DNA from: Edaphochlamys debaryana
Taxonomy: Eukaryota > Chlorophyta > Chlorophyceae > Chlamydomonadales
Assembly (NCBI GenBank): GCA_016858145.1
Contig: JAEHOE010000049.1
Coordinates: 682,001-746,000, forward strand
DNA: 64,000 nt
Reading direction: 5' to 3'
The notes beneath the pieces were generated by a model, which made no database searches, had not been told where the DNA came from, and saw only the letters and a program-made list of their open reading frames with translations. The stretch's first letter is position 1. Every line of letters begins with the position of its first letter. Both the position numbers and the translations under genes were made by a program. Positions 1-10,700 of the stretch are shown piece after piece.

Positions 1-173
1 CATACGGTGGGGCCGGAGCCTGGGGGGGGGGGCCTTGTGAGCCCAGCGTACGGTGGGGCCGGAGCCTGGGGGGGGGGCCTTGTGAGCCTGGTGTACGGTG
101 GGGCCGGAGCCTGGGGGGGGGGGTCCCTGGGAAGGGTCCTTGGGGCCAGGCATACGGTGGGGCCGGAGCCTGG
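1..173 (+). repeat. G-rich tandem array with four copies of a TACGGTGGGGCC core
   Basis: Copies of a roughly 21-base core beginning TACGGTGGGGCCGGAGCC start near 3, 49, 93 and 153, separated by G runs and CCTTGTGAG-like spacers. Degenerate copies continue to about 350. The core contains a possible splice donor (ACG then GTGGGG), and the array lies upstream of the first GT60 exon that I can read. It is therefore probably intronic and may derive from the donor of an exon lying left of the window. That last point is inference. Confidence 0.7.
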
Positions 174-530
174 GGCGTTGGACCTCAAGGCAGTGCCCGC
201 ACGGGTACAGCCCAGAGTCCTGAGGGGCCCGAGGGTAAGGGGCCCACTCTCTGAGGAAGGGCCCTTTGAGCCCGGCATATGATGGGACCAGCTGGGGGAG
301 GCCCCTGGGATGGTGCAAGGGTTTTGTTAGCCTGGTTTATACGTGGGCCAGCTGAGGGGGTCGAGGGCTGAGGGCGGGGCCACCTGAGGGGTTTGGAGGA
401 GAAGGCAGTTGATGCAGGGGCCAGCAAGGGAGCTGGTGGAGACGATAGGGCAGTGCAAAGTTTGGAGGGACCTCTTCACCCTCCCTCTGGCCCAAGCCCC
501 CTCCATCCTCCTCACACATACCCCTCTCAG

Positions 531-3500
531 GCGCCTGGCTCTGTCCCACCTAGACGCCAAGGGACCGTTCGTGGCGCGCAGCCACTCGGCATCGCTGTAC
601 GGCGGGGAAAGATACGTACTGCAGGTACGGCTCAGCTGCTGCACCCACGTGTCTGTCCCTGCTGCGTCCCCACAGCGACTCGTCTTCGGACCCCTCCTCT
701 ACCTTCCATCCCACCCCCCAAACCCACCTCCTCTACCACCCACGAAAAGCCACGCCCCTCCCTCTCCTCCCCCCCAGATCGATTCCCACGTCGTGTTCGC
801 CCCCGGCTGGGACACGGAGCTGCTGCGCATGCTGCGGAGCCTGCGCTCGCCCAAGCCGCTGCTGACGGTGGGGCGCGATGGGGGGTTTCGGGCCCAGGGG
901 GGCGGCGGGGGGAGGGTTCAGTGCCCAGGCCGCTGCTCATGGTGGGGCGTTAGGGGTGTGTCCGTGTGGAGTGACGGGGTCCGGAAAGGTTAACTGTGTG
1001 CCCAGGCTGCTGCTGGCGGTGGGGCGCTGTGCGGAGGGACGGGCCCAGGGGGGTGGCGGGGGCGGGCGGGCGGTGTGGCCGGAGGGTTTGGAGCTGTTGG
1101 GGTGTTTGGCGGGTCAGGGCCACATGAGTGCCCCATCTCCTGATCACGGTGGGGCGCAGCGGGGAGGGGCGGGGGCGGGGTGGAGTGGCGGGGGCATGCA
1201 GCTGGCGAGGGGGTCGGGAGCTGCCGGCCAAACCCCTGCTGACGGTGGGGCGAGATGCTGGGGCGTGGGGGTGGTTGGCGGGAAGGGCGCCCAAGCCGCA
1301 GCTGGTTATGTGTCTTTTGCACTGAGGTGGGAGGCAGGTGGGAGGTGGGAGCGGGCAGGAGACCCCCGTCTTGCCATGCCTCCTGACGGCCCCATCGCCC
1401 CTTGGTCCTTTCCAACGAGGCATGCAGAGCGCGAGCTACGTCAGGCGATGCAGTTCTGACTCTGTGCTTAATTAACCCCAAAGCCGTCTGTCTCCCGTTG
1501 TTACCCCCCTCCCAGACATACCCCGCCGCCGTCACGGGCTTGGACGAGACACGGGTGCCCGTGCTCTGCGTGGCGTTCTGGCGGCAGCCCTCGGGGCTGC
1601 TACGGCTGGGTACGGTGCTGGAGCCGCAGCCGTACAGGAACCAGTACAAGGTAGGGCGTGCCGTACGCGCCATACGGTACGGCAGGCCGGAGAGTAACGG
1701 GGAAAGGGGAGGTCCTTGGGAGATGGGCTATGGGGTCAGCTTCACTCACTCTTCTCCCCCTAGTCATCCGCTGCTCCCCCCCCCCTGTCCCTCAGCCCGT
1801 GCCCTTCGCGACCGGCGGTCTCATGTTCGCACGTGCTGACGTGTTGGCCGAGGTGCCGTACGACCCCACCCTGGAGTACCTCTTCCACGGGGACGATGCG
1901 CTGTACAGGTGGGCCCGGGCTGGGCCGCGGTCGGGGCCTGGGCTGGGCCCGGAGGGGCCCGGCGGGCGGCACTGGCGGGCACACAGGTGCGGGTGCGGGG
2001 TGCCCCCCGCACACGTCGCACAAACAGCCCTGAGAACGCACCGCAGCCCCCCTGTGACTGCTTCCCCCTTCACCCTTTAGGAATGACGCGTTACAGGGTT
2101 GCGGCCAGCGGGCAGACGAGCTGCCGGCCCCGCATAAGGGGGAGAGAGTCAACTTCCCCCGACCCCAGGCGTTCCCTAAGGGATCGTCCACTTCCGAGTC
2201 GCCACCTACTCCAACCAAGCCAAAGAATTGAGACACCCGGCCCACGCGGGACGCGGGGAAAGAATCAGCAGGCCGAAGCCAAGTCCAGGGCCGAAGCCCT
2301 GCCATGTCCACACCCGCACCACCGAAGCCAAGCTCCAAAGTGCAATCACCGCCAGACCGACCACCTACTCGCAGCACAGGACCGGGGGGGGCGCACAGCC
2401 AGGCGCAAACCCCCACGAGAAGCGGGCAGCCGAAGCTCCCGAAAGAGACCACGGGGGAAGACCCCCGAGAAAGGCGGGCCGGGGCGAGCACAGCGCCCAC
2501 AGCCAAAAGTCGGGCCCAAAGGCCAAGTCGAGCAGACCGCTCTCCTCGCGTCATTCCTAGGCAGCCCCGGGAAGCGGGGAGGCTCCAGCGAGCGCCGAAC
2601 ATTCGCGGCCGACCATCGCACCACGCCAGAAGCACCACCGGACACGCGGCCTGCGCAGGAGTCCACGAGAAGATCCTCCAGAGCAAGTCCGCCAGACGGC
2701 CGACGCGAGGTCCTCGGCTCCCCCCACGCGATTCCAGAAGGCGGCGCGCCGCTCCAAGCCAGCGCAGGCGGCGCTGCCCAGCGCGAGCTGTGCGCCCTTT
2801 CACAGTCGACGCGGGCCCGCATGGCCATAACGACTCCGGAGCGCGCCCGGGGCACGGCGCCGACCGATGTCCAGAAGATTCTCCAGCAGGCGCTCCACTC
2901 GCTCCCGCCGCCCAGACCGCGCGGCGAAGGTGCCTCAGTCGTGCGAAATAGCCAGCCACGAAGCCGGCGAGCGAAGAAGAATGGCCCCGCACAAGGGCCG
3001 ACAAAAATTGGGCAACACAGCTCGCGCTGGGGCACAGAGGCCCCAGCAGCGGAGCCTAGGGCTAAGCTATTAGCCCAGCCCGATCCCGCAGCGGGCCTGC
3101 AAGTCAACGCGCCAGGCCTGCCCGCTGACCCCCCACCCCCACCCCCACCCCCACCCCCACCCCACCCCACCCCCGCTCCCCCAGCGCCCGGCTGTGGACC
3201 AGCGGTTGGGACTTCTACACTCCGGACCGGTGGGCACGGAGGGAGGGGTGGGGAAAGGAGGGGTTGGGAGGCCTTGCGAGGGAGCAGAAGGATGCGCATA
3301 TTGGCTCGTGGTGCGCAGTCAGGGGGTGTTTTCTTCGAGCGGAAGCAGGGGAAGCAGGATCTTTCAGACGGACGAAGGGATGGGGCGAGGGAGGGAGGGT
3401 GGCGAGCCCCCCATCGTCCTCCCGTCCCCGCGTCACGGGCCTCCGCGAACGCCTCAATCCGCCCGTCACCTGGCATTCTGGCCCACCCCCCGTCGCCCCT

Positions 3501-6064
3501 CGCCCTGCCTCCACCGCCCCTGCCCCTCAGGAACGTGGTGTTCCATTCCGGCGGCTCCGACCCCTCCCCCCGTGCACCTCCCCCTCCACCGCCCACCCCC
3601 CCTTACCCCCACCCCCCCTACCCCTCAGGAACGTGGTGTTCCATTCCGGCGGCTCCGAACGGGGCCTGGACCTGCCCGCCTTCCTGGCTGATGCGGGGCG
3701 GGGGGCGGGGGTGGCGGAGAGGAAGCGGGAGAGCGAGGAGAAGGTGTGTGAGGGAGGGGAGGTTGAGGTGATGGGGGAGGAGGGGACAGGGGAGGGGCCA
3801 GGAGAGGACCCCCGGACAGAGCTCCTTCTTGCTCTCCCATCGCCTCCAATGCAAGCGCGCGTGTGTATGGTAGATCGGGCCGAGGCTGGATCTGGTGGGT
3901 GTGGGTTCAGGGTTCGTCTTAATCTTTCTACCTGGCGTTGATGTCTCCTGCTGTAGCTTGCAACGATGCTGGTGCCAGCATCGATGCGCGCTATGACAGG
4001 CGACGTCAACGCCATGTTGAAAGGCGAAAGCAAAGCCTGGAGGAAGGGATGAGGCTCCCGAGCCAAGCCGGTCCGCTGCGCCGTGGTACCCGGGGCCGCT
4101 GGGCGGGGCACCTGTGGATCTATGGATCTATGGATCTATGGATGCACAGCTCAGCCCCTGTCCCCCTCGCTTCGCCCCCTGGTGCACCCCCCCTTGTCGA
4201 ACGATCACACCTCTCCCCCCCTCTGGTGGACTCCTCCCTCCCCCTGCCCCCAGGCGCTAGCCATCCTGACAGGTCGGTACGACCCCTCGTATCCCTTCGG
4301 CATGGGATCCGTACGGCCGCTGTCCGACTGGTGGGAGTACGCCGGACTGGATCCAGCGGATCACACGGTCAACGCCGACGGATCCAGGTTCTGCATGTGA
4401 GCATTAAGCTGGCCTGCTTACTGCGTAGGCAGAGGCGGATGGGTCACGTGTGAGTGGTAGTCATCATGGCCCATGGCTTCCATACTGCCGTACCGCACCG
4501 CATAACCGTAACAACGGGCCCATGGCTGCCGTACTGCCGTACCGCACCGCATCCGGGCAGCGCCTAGCGGCGGCTTGGCCGATAAGCCTCTACGGTCTAC
4601 CACGGGGGCCTGGCACTGACACGCACAAGCCCCCATACACACCTCCGCACCCCCCTCCGCCCCCCGCCCCTGCCCCCACAACCTCAGGACTCGGCGGCGC
4701 GCAGGGCCCCAGTCCCGGCACGGGGGCCTGGCACTGACACGCACAAGCCCCCATACACACCTCCGCACCCCCCTCCGCCCCCCGCCCCTGCCCCCACAAC
4801 CACAGGACTCGGCGGCGCGCAGGGCCCCAGTCCCGGCACGGGGGCCTGGCTCGGCGCTTCTCCCTCCGCAACGGAGTGCTGCAGCACGCCTCCCCGCCGC
4901 CGCCACGCAAGCGACACCACAAGGTGCGCTGCCCGCTAGCCCCGACACGCCCACGCCCATACACACCTCCACAACCCCCGGAACACTTCCGTCCTCGGTG
5001 TCCCCCACCCGCCGCCCCACGGTCCGCGGCCACAAGGCCATATGGCTCTGGCCCTCACACGCACACGCACACGCTTACACTCATACACACCTCTACAGCC
5101 CCCCTCCGCCCCCCGTGTCCCCCACCCGCCGCCCCAAGGTCCGCACCCACAAGGCCATGGCTCTCGCCCTGACACGCACACGCACATGCACACGCCCATA
5201 CACACCCCTCACAAACCCCTCCGCCCCCCGTGTCCACCACCCCTCCACCAGGTCCGCGCCCACAAGGCCATCGCGCTGGCAGTCGTCTACCTCAGCCCCC
5301 CGCCCGCCGCGGCCAAGGCATCACACGCCGAGGCGGCCGACGGCGTGGATTCAAGGGCGGAATCAACCGAGGTGGCGCATGTGAAGGCACTCCCTGCCCA
5401 CGCCGGGGCGACGGACGCAGTGGCCTCGGCGGACGGCCTGACTGCGTCGCACGTAGTGACATCACATGCGAAGGCGGTCGACGCGTCGCTTGCATCGCAT
5501 GCATCGCATTCAAAGGCCGCGGGCGCGACGGAGTCTGCGGCGCACGCGGCGCATGCAACGAGCGCGGTCAAGGAGGCGGAGGGCGGGAAGGAGCAGCGTG
5601 TGGCAGCGGCCACGGAGGCAAAACACACGGGGGCGAAGGAGAAGGTGAAGGAGAAGGAGCACGAGGCGGAGAAACCCCATGCCAGTACCAGCGGTGGCGG
5701 CGGGGGGGGCGGGGGCACGGCGCGGGGCCACCACGCGAGTGTGGAGGGGGCCCGGGCGGTGAGCGACATGCAGAAGGCCGCGGCGGGGGCGGCGGCGGGG
5801 GCGGAGGGGGGGGCGGCGGCGGAGGGGGCGGCGGGGCGGGAGCACCATGCCTCGCCCTCGCCCAGACCGGAGGACCGGCATCACTCACTCACGCCGAAAG
5901 CGGAGGAGCACCATTCTTCCTCGCCGTCTTCCTCTGCAACGACGACAGCGGCGGATGCGGCGAAGCTCGCCTCGCCTCGCCACAAGGCGGAGCCGTCGCC
6001 CTCCCCAGGCGCGGGGGTCAGGCACCGGGTGAAGATCGAGCCCGAAAAGACGGAGCGCCGGTAG
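531..6064 (+). CDS. GT60 family (Skp1-type) GlcNAc-transferase, 5' partial, nine exons in the window
   Basis: Exons: 531-624, 778-867, 1516-1650, 1796-1908, 3185-3229, 3629-3743, 4254-4396, 4806-4923, 5252-6064; all phases close. Conserved GT60 blocks appear in family order: LDAKGPFVAR and YVLQ joined to IDSHVVF (exons 1-2, the presumed metal/nucleotide site), KPLLTTYP (2-3), FATGGLMFARADVLAEVPYDP and LFHGDDALYSARLWTSGWDFYTPD (4-5), NVVFHS (6), FGMGSVRPLSDWWEYAGLD (7). Known members transfer GlcNAc to hydroxyproline of Skp1 in the cytosol. The N-terminal part lies left of the window. Exon 7 ends either at a TGA (4398-4400) or at the consensus donor GTGAGC at 4397. If spliced, exons 8-9 add a roughly 310-residue Ala/Lys/His/Gly-rich disordered tail ending at 6064. 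The catalytic part is firm; the tail could belong to a separate product. Confidence 0.85.
851..1310 (+). repeat. Array of copies of the GT60 exon-2 donor edge
   Basis: The real exon end is CCCAAGCCGCTGCTGACG followed by GTGGGGCG (donor at 868). Diverged copies of exon edge plus donor recur in the following intron at 924-949, 1001-1026, 1131-1156 and 1228-1252, with a sixth copy near 1290 that has lost the donor. Spacing is irregular (62-130 bases), so this is not a simple minisatellite. Confidence 0.8.
1909..3184 (+). other. Long GT60 intron with an A-over-T skewed insert
   Basis: This 1.28 kb intron separates codons of the contiguous LFHGDDALY / SARLWTSGWDF block, so the many long open frames through it are not exons. 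From about 2090 to 3110 the plus strand is poor in T and comparatively rich in A and C. A perfect 13-base inverted pair, TAGGAATGACGCG at 2078-2090 and its complement at 2547-2559, may mark the ends of a small inserted element. I see no clear target-site duplication. Confidence 0.6.
3531..3661 (+). repeat. Acceptor-side exon-edge duplication (period 98)
   Basis: The last bases of the intron (CCCCTCAG) and about the first 33 bases of GT60 exon 6 occur twice, at 3531-3563 and 3629-3661. The second copy runs into the remaining exon and is the one I use; the first is a decoy acceptor followed by C-rich sequence. Confidence 0.85.
4601..5285 (+). repeat. Two exon-derived tandem arrays in the GT60 3' region
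   Basis: A 118-base unit starts at 4601, 4719 and 4837; it carries the acceptor and first half of exon 8 (GACTCGGCGGCGCGC). A second series of about 98-117 bases repeats the exon-9 acceptor edge (GGTCCGCGCCCACAAGGCCAT) at about 5021, 5138 and 5251, with a CACAAGGTGCGC relative at 4918. CA/AC microsatellites occur near 5060-5090 and 5175-5200. Confidence 0.8.
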
Positions 6065-7715
6065 ACGCTTTTCGGTGTCCCGGGTGCAAGTCTAGCCACC
6101 CCCTGGCGCTTGGAAACGGCGGATGCCGGGATTCCCAAGATGGCTCGGCTGTGAATTGACACCTGAAGGACGTACGCCTTACCCCGTGTCTTGCGGACTT
6201 GGGCGCCGTGTTTCGGACTGTCAGCGGCGGTGGACGGCTGGCTTTATCCATGCAGGGTGGGGAGCCGCGAGCGGCTCGAGCTAGGGCAAGAGCTACTGAC
6301 GCGATTGTGCCTGGCAGCAATGGAGTGCTAGGGGGTTGTGGGCGCTTTGTATTGTGTGCCGGTCTGGAGGAGGTGAGGCTGATGTGGGTCGCCAGCAGCA
6401 GGTTGGTGGCACGGAATGGGGTTGGGCAGGGGTTACGCGAGGGTCAGGGCGTGACGAGTCTTGACTGTTGCTGAGGTGCAGCGCATGGGGAGCACGAGGC
6501 CATGCAAGGGGTTGGGCGCTAGCCAATGCGGGGTGGGAACGGCGCACTGGGCAGCGGGTCGAGGCTGGGACAGGAGGGGCCACGGGGCAGGCAGGCAGGC
6601 AGCAGGCAGTCTCCCTTCAAGGGTCAGAGGGTCGGAGGGTCGGGTAGGGTGCTGGTAGGGTAGGGGTAGGGTTGAGGTAGGGGGCGGACCGAGACGTGAT
6701 GCCATAACTGTGGGACTAGCCAGGAGCCCGGACTAGCGGGCACATTGTGATACGGTAAGAGTTCCTCATGCAGGGGCGTAGATAGGCTCTGTGGAGGGTG
6801 GAGGCAGCGGATGTTGGGGAGGCGCGCAACGCGAGGGCAGCACGCGTGGAGAGAGGTGTGCCATGGGGCACAGTGAAGATGAACAGGCCGGAACTTGGGA
6901 AGCGTAAAGCACCCGTAACGCAATCCGGGAAGGCCTGGCGCTACCCTAGCGTCCCTAGCACAAGGCACACGTCCTCAAAAGCGGGTTTTGCAGCCGGGAA
7001 GCTGCATGCGTCATCATGCACTTGGTTACCGGTACTCCCCCCCCCCCCCCGCCCCCCGCCCCCCCCCCCCCCCCCCCGCTCCTGTACAGGCGCGGCGCAG
7101 ACGGGCGGAAGCGCGCGAGTCGGCGGGCCGGCGCCCTCCGAGGTGCTGCGCCACGCACCGGCGCAAAGCCCTCAAATGTGAGTACACGCCTGCGGCTTGT
7201 GCGGGGCCGTGGAAGCCAGCCCCGGCGGTACAGCGCCTGCAGGCGCCAGCCGTCCTAGCCGGCGCCCCACGCGCGCCTGGCATTTTGCAAAGCGGTATTG
7301 CGATAGAAAGATCTTCAGTGGATGCTGCAAGGTGCCAGGCTCAGCACGCGGAAGAGGGGGAAACGCAAAACACTGGCTTACTTGATGCCGTACCAGGGGA
7401 AGCCAGGGAAGCTGGGAAGCGACCGGTGCAAGCCGGCGCGCTTCGAGCGGCCTTCTCCGCAAGCGCCCATGCATGCATGCCGCGCCGCTTTCCGTGACGG
7501 GAACGATATAATCAGTCGAGAATGCACAGCGACGCTCACACAAGCAACTCAGGACCATTTCCTAAGACATACCTCAGACATGCGTGCCCGCTAATCAGCT
7601 CTCGCGCGCCCCACCACACGCATACAGCAGGTCTAACTACTCCAGCAACCAAGTAAACGCTAAAGTCTAGGTAGAGACTGGTGCCGTGCCCGGTTTTGGC
7701 AAACTCCTCGCCGAC
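6065..7715. other. Intergenic region between GT60 and GH9
   Basis: No exon chain with conserved protein blocks is visible on either strand. The region contains a GGCA run near 6587-6605, a loose GGGTAGGG-rich stretch at 6630-6690 and a poly-C tract at 7037-7078. The GH9 promoter should lie at its right end, but I see no convincing TATA box. Confidence 0.5.
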
Positions 7716-10700
7716 ATGTCGGTCGACATGCGCGCGCCGTCGCGGCGCGGCTATGGCCACGTCCTCGCCCTGTTGGCCGCAGCGGTATGTCCGACCGGCA
7801 TTAACAGTCTTCCATCATTTATGCGTGGTTCGTTGCTAGCCCCCGTGTTGACCTTCGCGGCGGGCGCTCCCCACCCCCCACCCCCTCTTCCCCACCCAAA
7901 CCCCCGCTTCACTCTCCCACCCCCCGCAGCTCCTCCTGGCCTCTAACAGGCCCGCGGCCTTCATCGCGACAGCTGCAGCCTCGACTGCCTCAACCACAGA
8001 GTATGACTACGCGGCCCTCCTCGACGCCTCTTTCTTCTTCTACGAGGCGCAGCAGAGCGGCCCCCTGCCCCCCTGGAACCGGGCGGGCCGCTGGCAGCCA
8101 GGCGAGTAGTGCCGTACCAATGGCTTACCAATAAGTGCCGTACCAATGCAGCGAGTGGGGGTAGAGGAATACCCATTCGCAGTAGAGAAGACGCGGGGTC
8201 CTTACGTCCTCTTCCGTCGGGATTTGTCGTCCCTCGTGTTGACAAATGCTATGCCCTTCGCATGCGCACCCCACACCCTCCATCCCAGGCGGCTGGCGCG
8301 ATGCCGCATACATGGACGATGGCAAGGACATTGGTGCCAACCTGACCGGGGGCTGGTTCGACGCGGGGGGTGAGCTGGGGCGCGAGGGGTTGGGGTCAAA
8401 AGGGGCTGGAAGATGGGAAGGAACGCGGACAATCTACCCGTTCAACCCCCCTCGACCGCGCCCACGCCGGCCTTGCACCCCACCCACCACACTCGCTGCC
8501 CCCTTTCTTGCCTTCCCGCCCCTACTCCCAACCCAAATCCAAAATAAAGATCACATGAAGTTCCAGCTGCCGTACGGCTGGGCCGCATCCACCCTGGCCT
8601 GGGCCCTGGCGGACTTCCCGGCGGCCTTCGCCGACCCCCCCGCGCTCAGGGGTGTGGCGCTGCGCAACCTCGAGTACGCGGCCGACTACATCGTGCGAAG
8701 GTGGGCACTTGTGGGAACGAATACATCGCCTGGTTAGGGGATTACCCTAGTGCCCTGACCCCGCACCTGCCCTCCTAGGCAAGGGCTTGGCCCGTGGTGG
8801 GTGGCGGGTGGCGGGTGGTGGGTGAAGGCCGTCACGTGGTTGACCTGTACCCCACTCCCCAAACCCCCTTGCAGCCACATCAATGCCTCCGACGTCCCCT
8901 CCGAGAATACGTACGTCGCCCAGGTGGGTCCGCTTGGGGGCGGAGAGGAGGAGATGGCGACGAATGCGTCGATGTTCAGGTGTCATGCAGAGTCCCTTCC
9001 CACCTGTGTACCTCAGCCCTCCGCACCGCACGCATTGCACCCTACGGCATCCTTTGTTAGCAGCAAGCCTCCATCCATCTTCCTTCCAGATTGCTCGCCC
9101 CTCTCCTCCTTACCCCCCCCCCCCTCCTTACCCCCCTTCTCTCCCCCCCCTGTCAGGTCGGTGACACGGACACGGACCACGCCCGCTGGTGCCGCCCCGA
9201 GCAGTGCCCCGCCGTGGAGGGCCCCTACCGCCCCACCTGGCTCGCGACGCCCGCCCGCCCCGGCTCCGACGTCGTGGGGGAGGCCGTGGCGTCGCTGGCG
9301 GCGGTGGCCATGGTCCTGCGGGTGAGTAAAGAGATGTCATCATGTGCGGAGGATCTTTTGGGATCTTCCGGGATCTTTCGGGATCTTTCGGGATCTTGCG
9401 GGATTTTGCGGGTGGATCTTGCCATCCGTGGAGGCCGTGGCGTCGCTGGCGGCGGTGGCCATGGTCCTGCGGGTGGGTGGCGGGAGGTGGTGATGTGGGG
9501 AGAAGGGGGGAAAGGGGGAGGGCGGTTCGGGCCTGGTTACATGCAGTGACGCACTGGTCGTGCCGGGGCCTGCCCCTGCCCCTGCCTGGTCTGCGTGCCG
9601 TGCTCCTGTCACCCGCCGCCCCCGCCCCTGGCCTTCCCCGGCCTCCCTCCTACCCCCCCGCCCCCCCCCAGGCCTCCGACCCCGCCTCCCCCCGCGCCGA
9701 GGAGCTCCTGCGGCACGCACGGCAGCTGTACGGCTTTGCATGGTCCTACCCCGGCACGTGGGAGATCCCCTCGGGGGACTACCCCTACCGGTGAGGGGGG
9801 AGGGAGGGAGGGGCAGGGCCTGAGACGGTTGCGTTCGGAGGCCGCTTCCATCAACCCAGTCCTTCCCTTGCACCCCTTCGTACCTCATCCGAACCCTTCC
9901 CCATTGTACGGCTATGCGACCGTACGGCAGGTACGGCAATCACGAGTGGGTGGACGACATGCTGTGGGCCGCGGCCTGGATGTGCCGCGCGCACCCCCCC
10001 GGCACCCCCTCGGGAGCCCCCTCCGCCCCCTCGACCTACTGCGGCGATGCGGCGGCGCTGTGGTCCCGCGGCAGCGGCATGGGCATCGGCTGGTGCCCGG
10101 GAATGGACTGGTGAGGGACTGAGGGGGTGGGGGTCTGGGGGATGAGTTATGGAGACATTTTGCGGGTCCCAAAGAAGAAGTGGGGCGTCGGCTTGATGCA
10201 TGCCTTTCCATTCATCTGTTCCATTCCTGACTGTGTGTGCCGCCTCTGCCCACTTCTCCTCGTGTGCCCGCCTCCCTTCTCCCCTCCCCCTCCACACACG
10301 GCTCCCTGCTCCGCCCCCCCCCAATCCGCCCGCGCCCTCCCCCCCCCCCCCAGGGACAATGCCTTCAATGAGGCCAGCGTCATGATGCTGGGCATGGGTG
10401 ACAGGTGGGGGGGAGGGGGGGAGGAGGAGGGGTAAAGCGTGTGTGTATTGGGCACGTGTGTCCCATGTCTGGTTGGGGCGAGCAGGCTTGGGGGGTGTCA
10501 AGCTGGGGTGCAACCCTCCCTGCCCCCTCCTGTGCTGACCAAACACCCCCCTCCCGCTCCCCCCAGGCTGGGCGCCTCCTTGCTGTCGGGTGTGCGCACA
10601 CGCATGGCCCAGAACCTCAACCTCTGGCACGTGAGGCCCCGGGGGGCTGGTCTTGGGGGGGCCCCCGGGGGCCGGGGCACATAGACGGTGCGAGGAGCGT

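Noticed and set aside
1760..3771. Long open frames on both strands (up to 620 residues)
   Set aside because: They cross the GT60 intron and share its skewed composition. The conserved GT60 blocks on either side join exactly without them.
6630..6690. Telomere-like GGGTAGGG repeats
   Set aside because: They are irregular, short and embedded in ordinary sequence, and do not match the TTTAGGG or TTTTAGGG plant and algal telomere unit.
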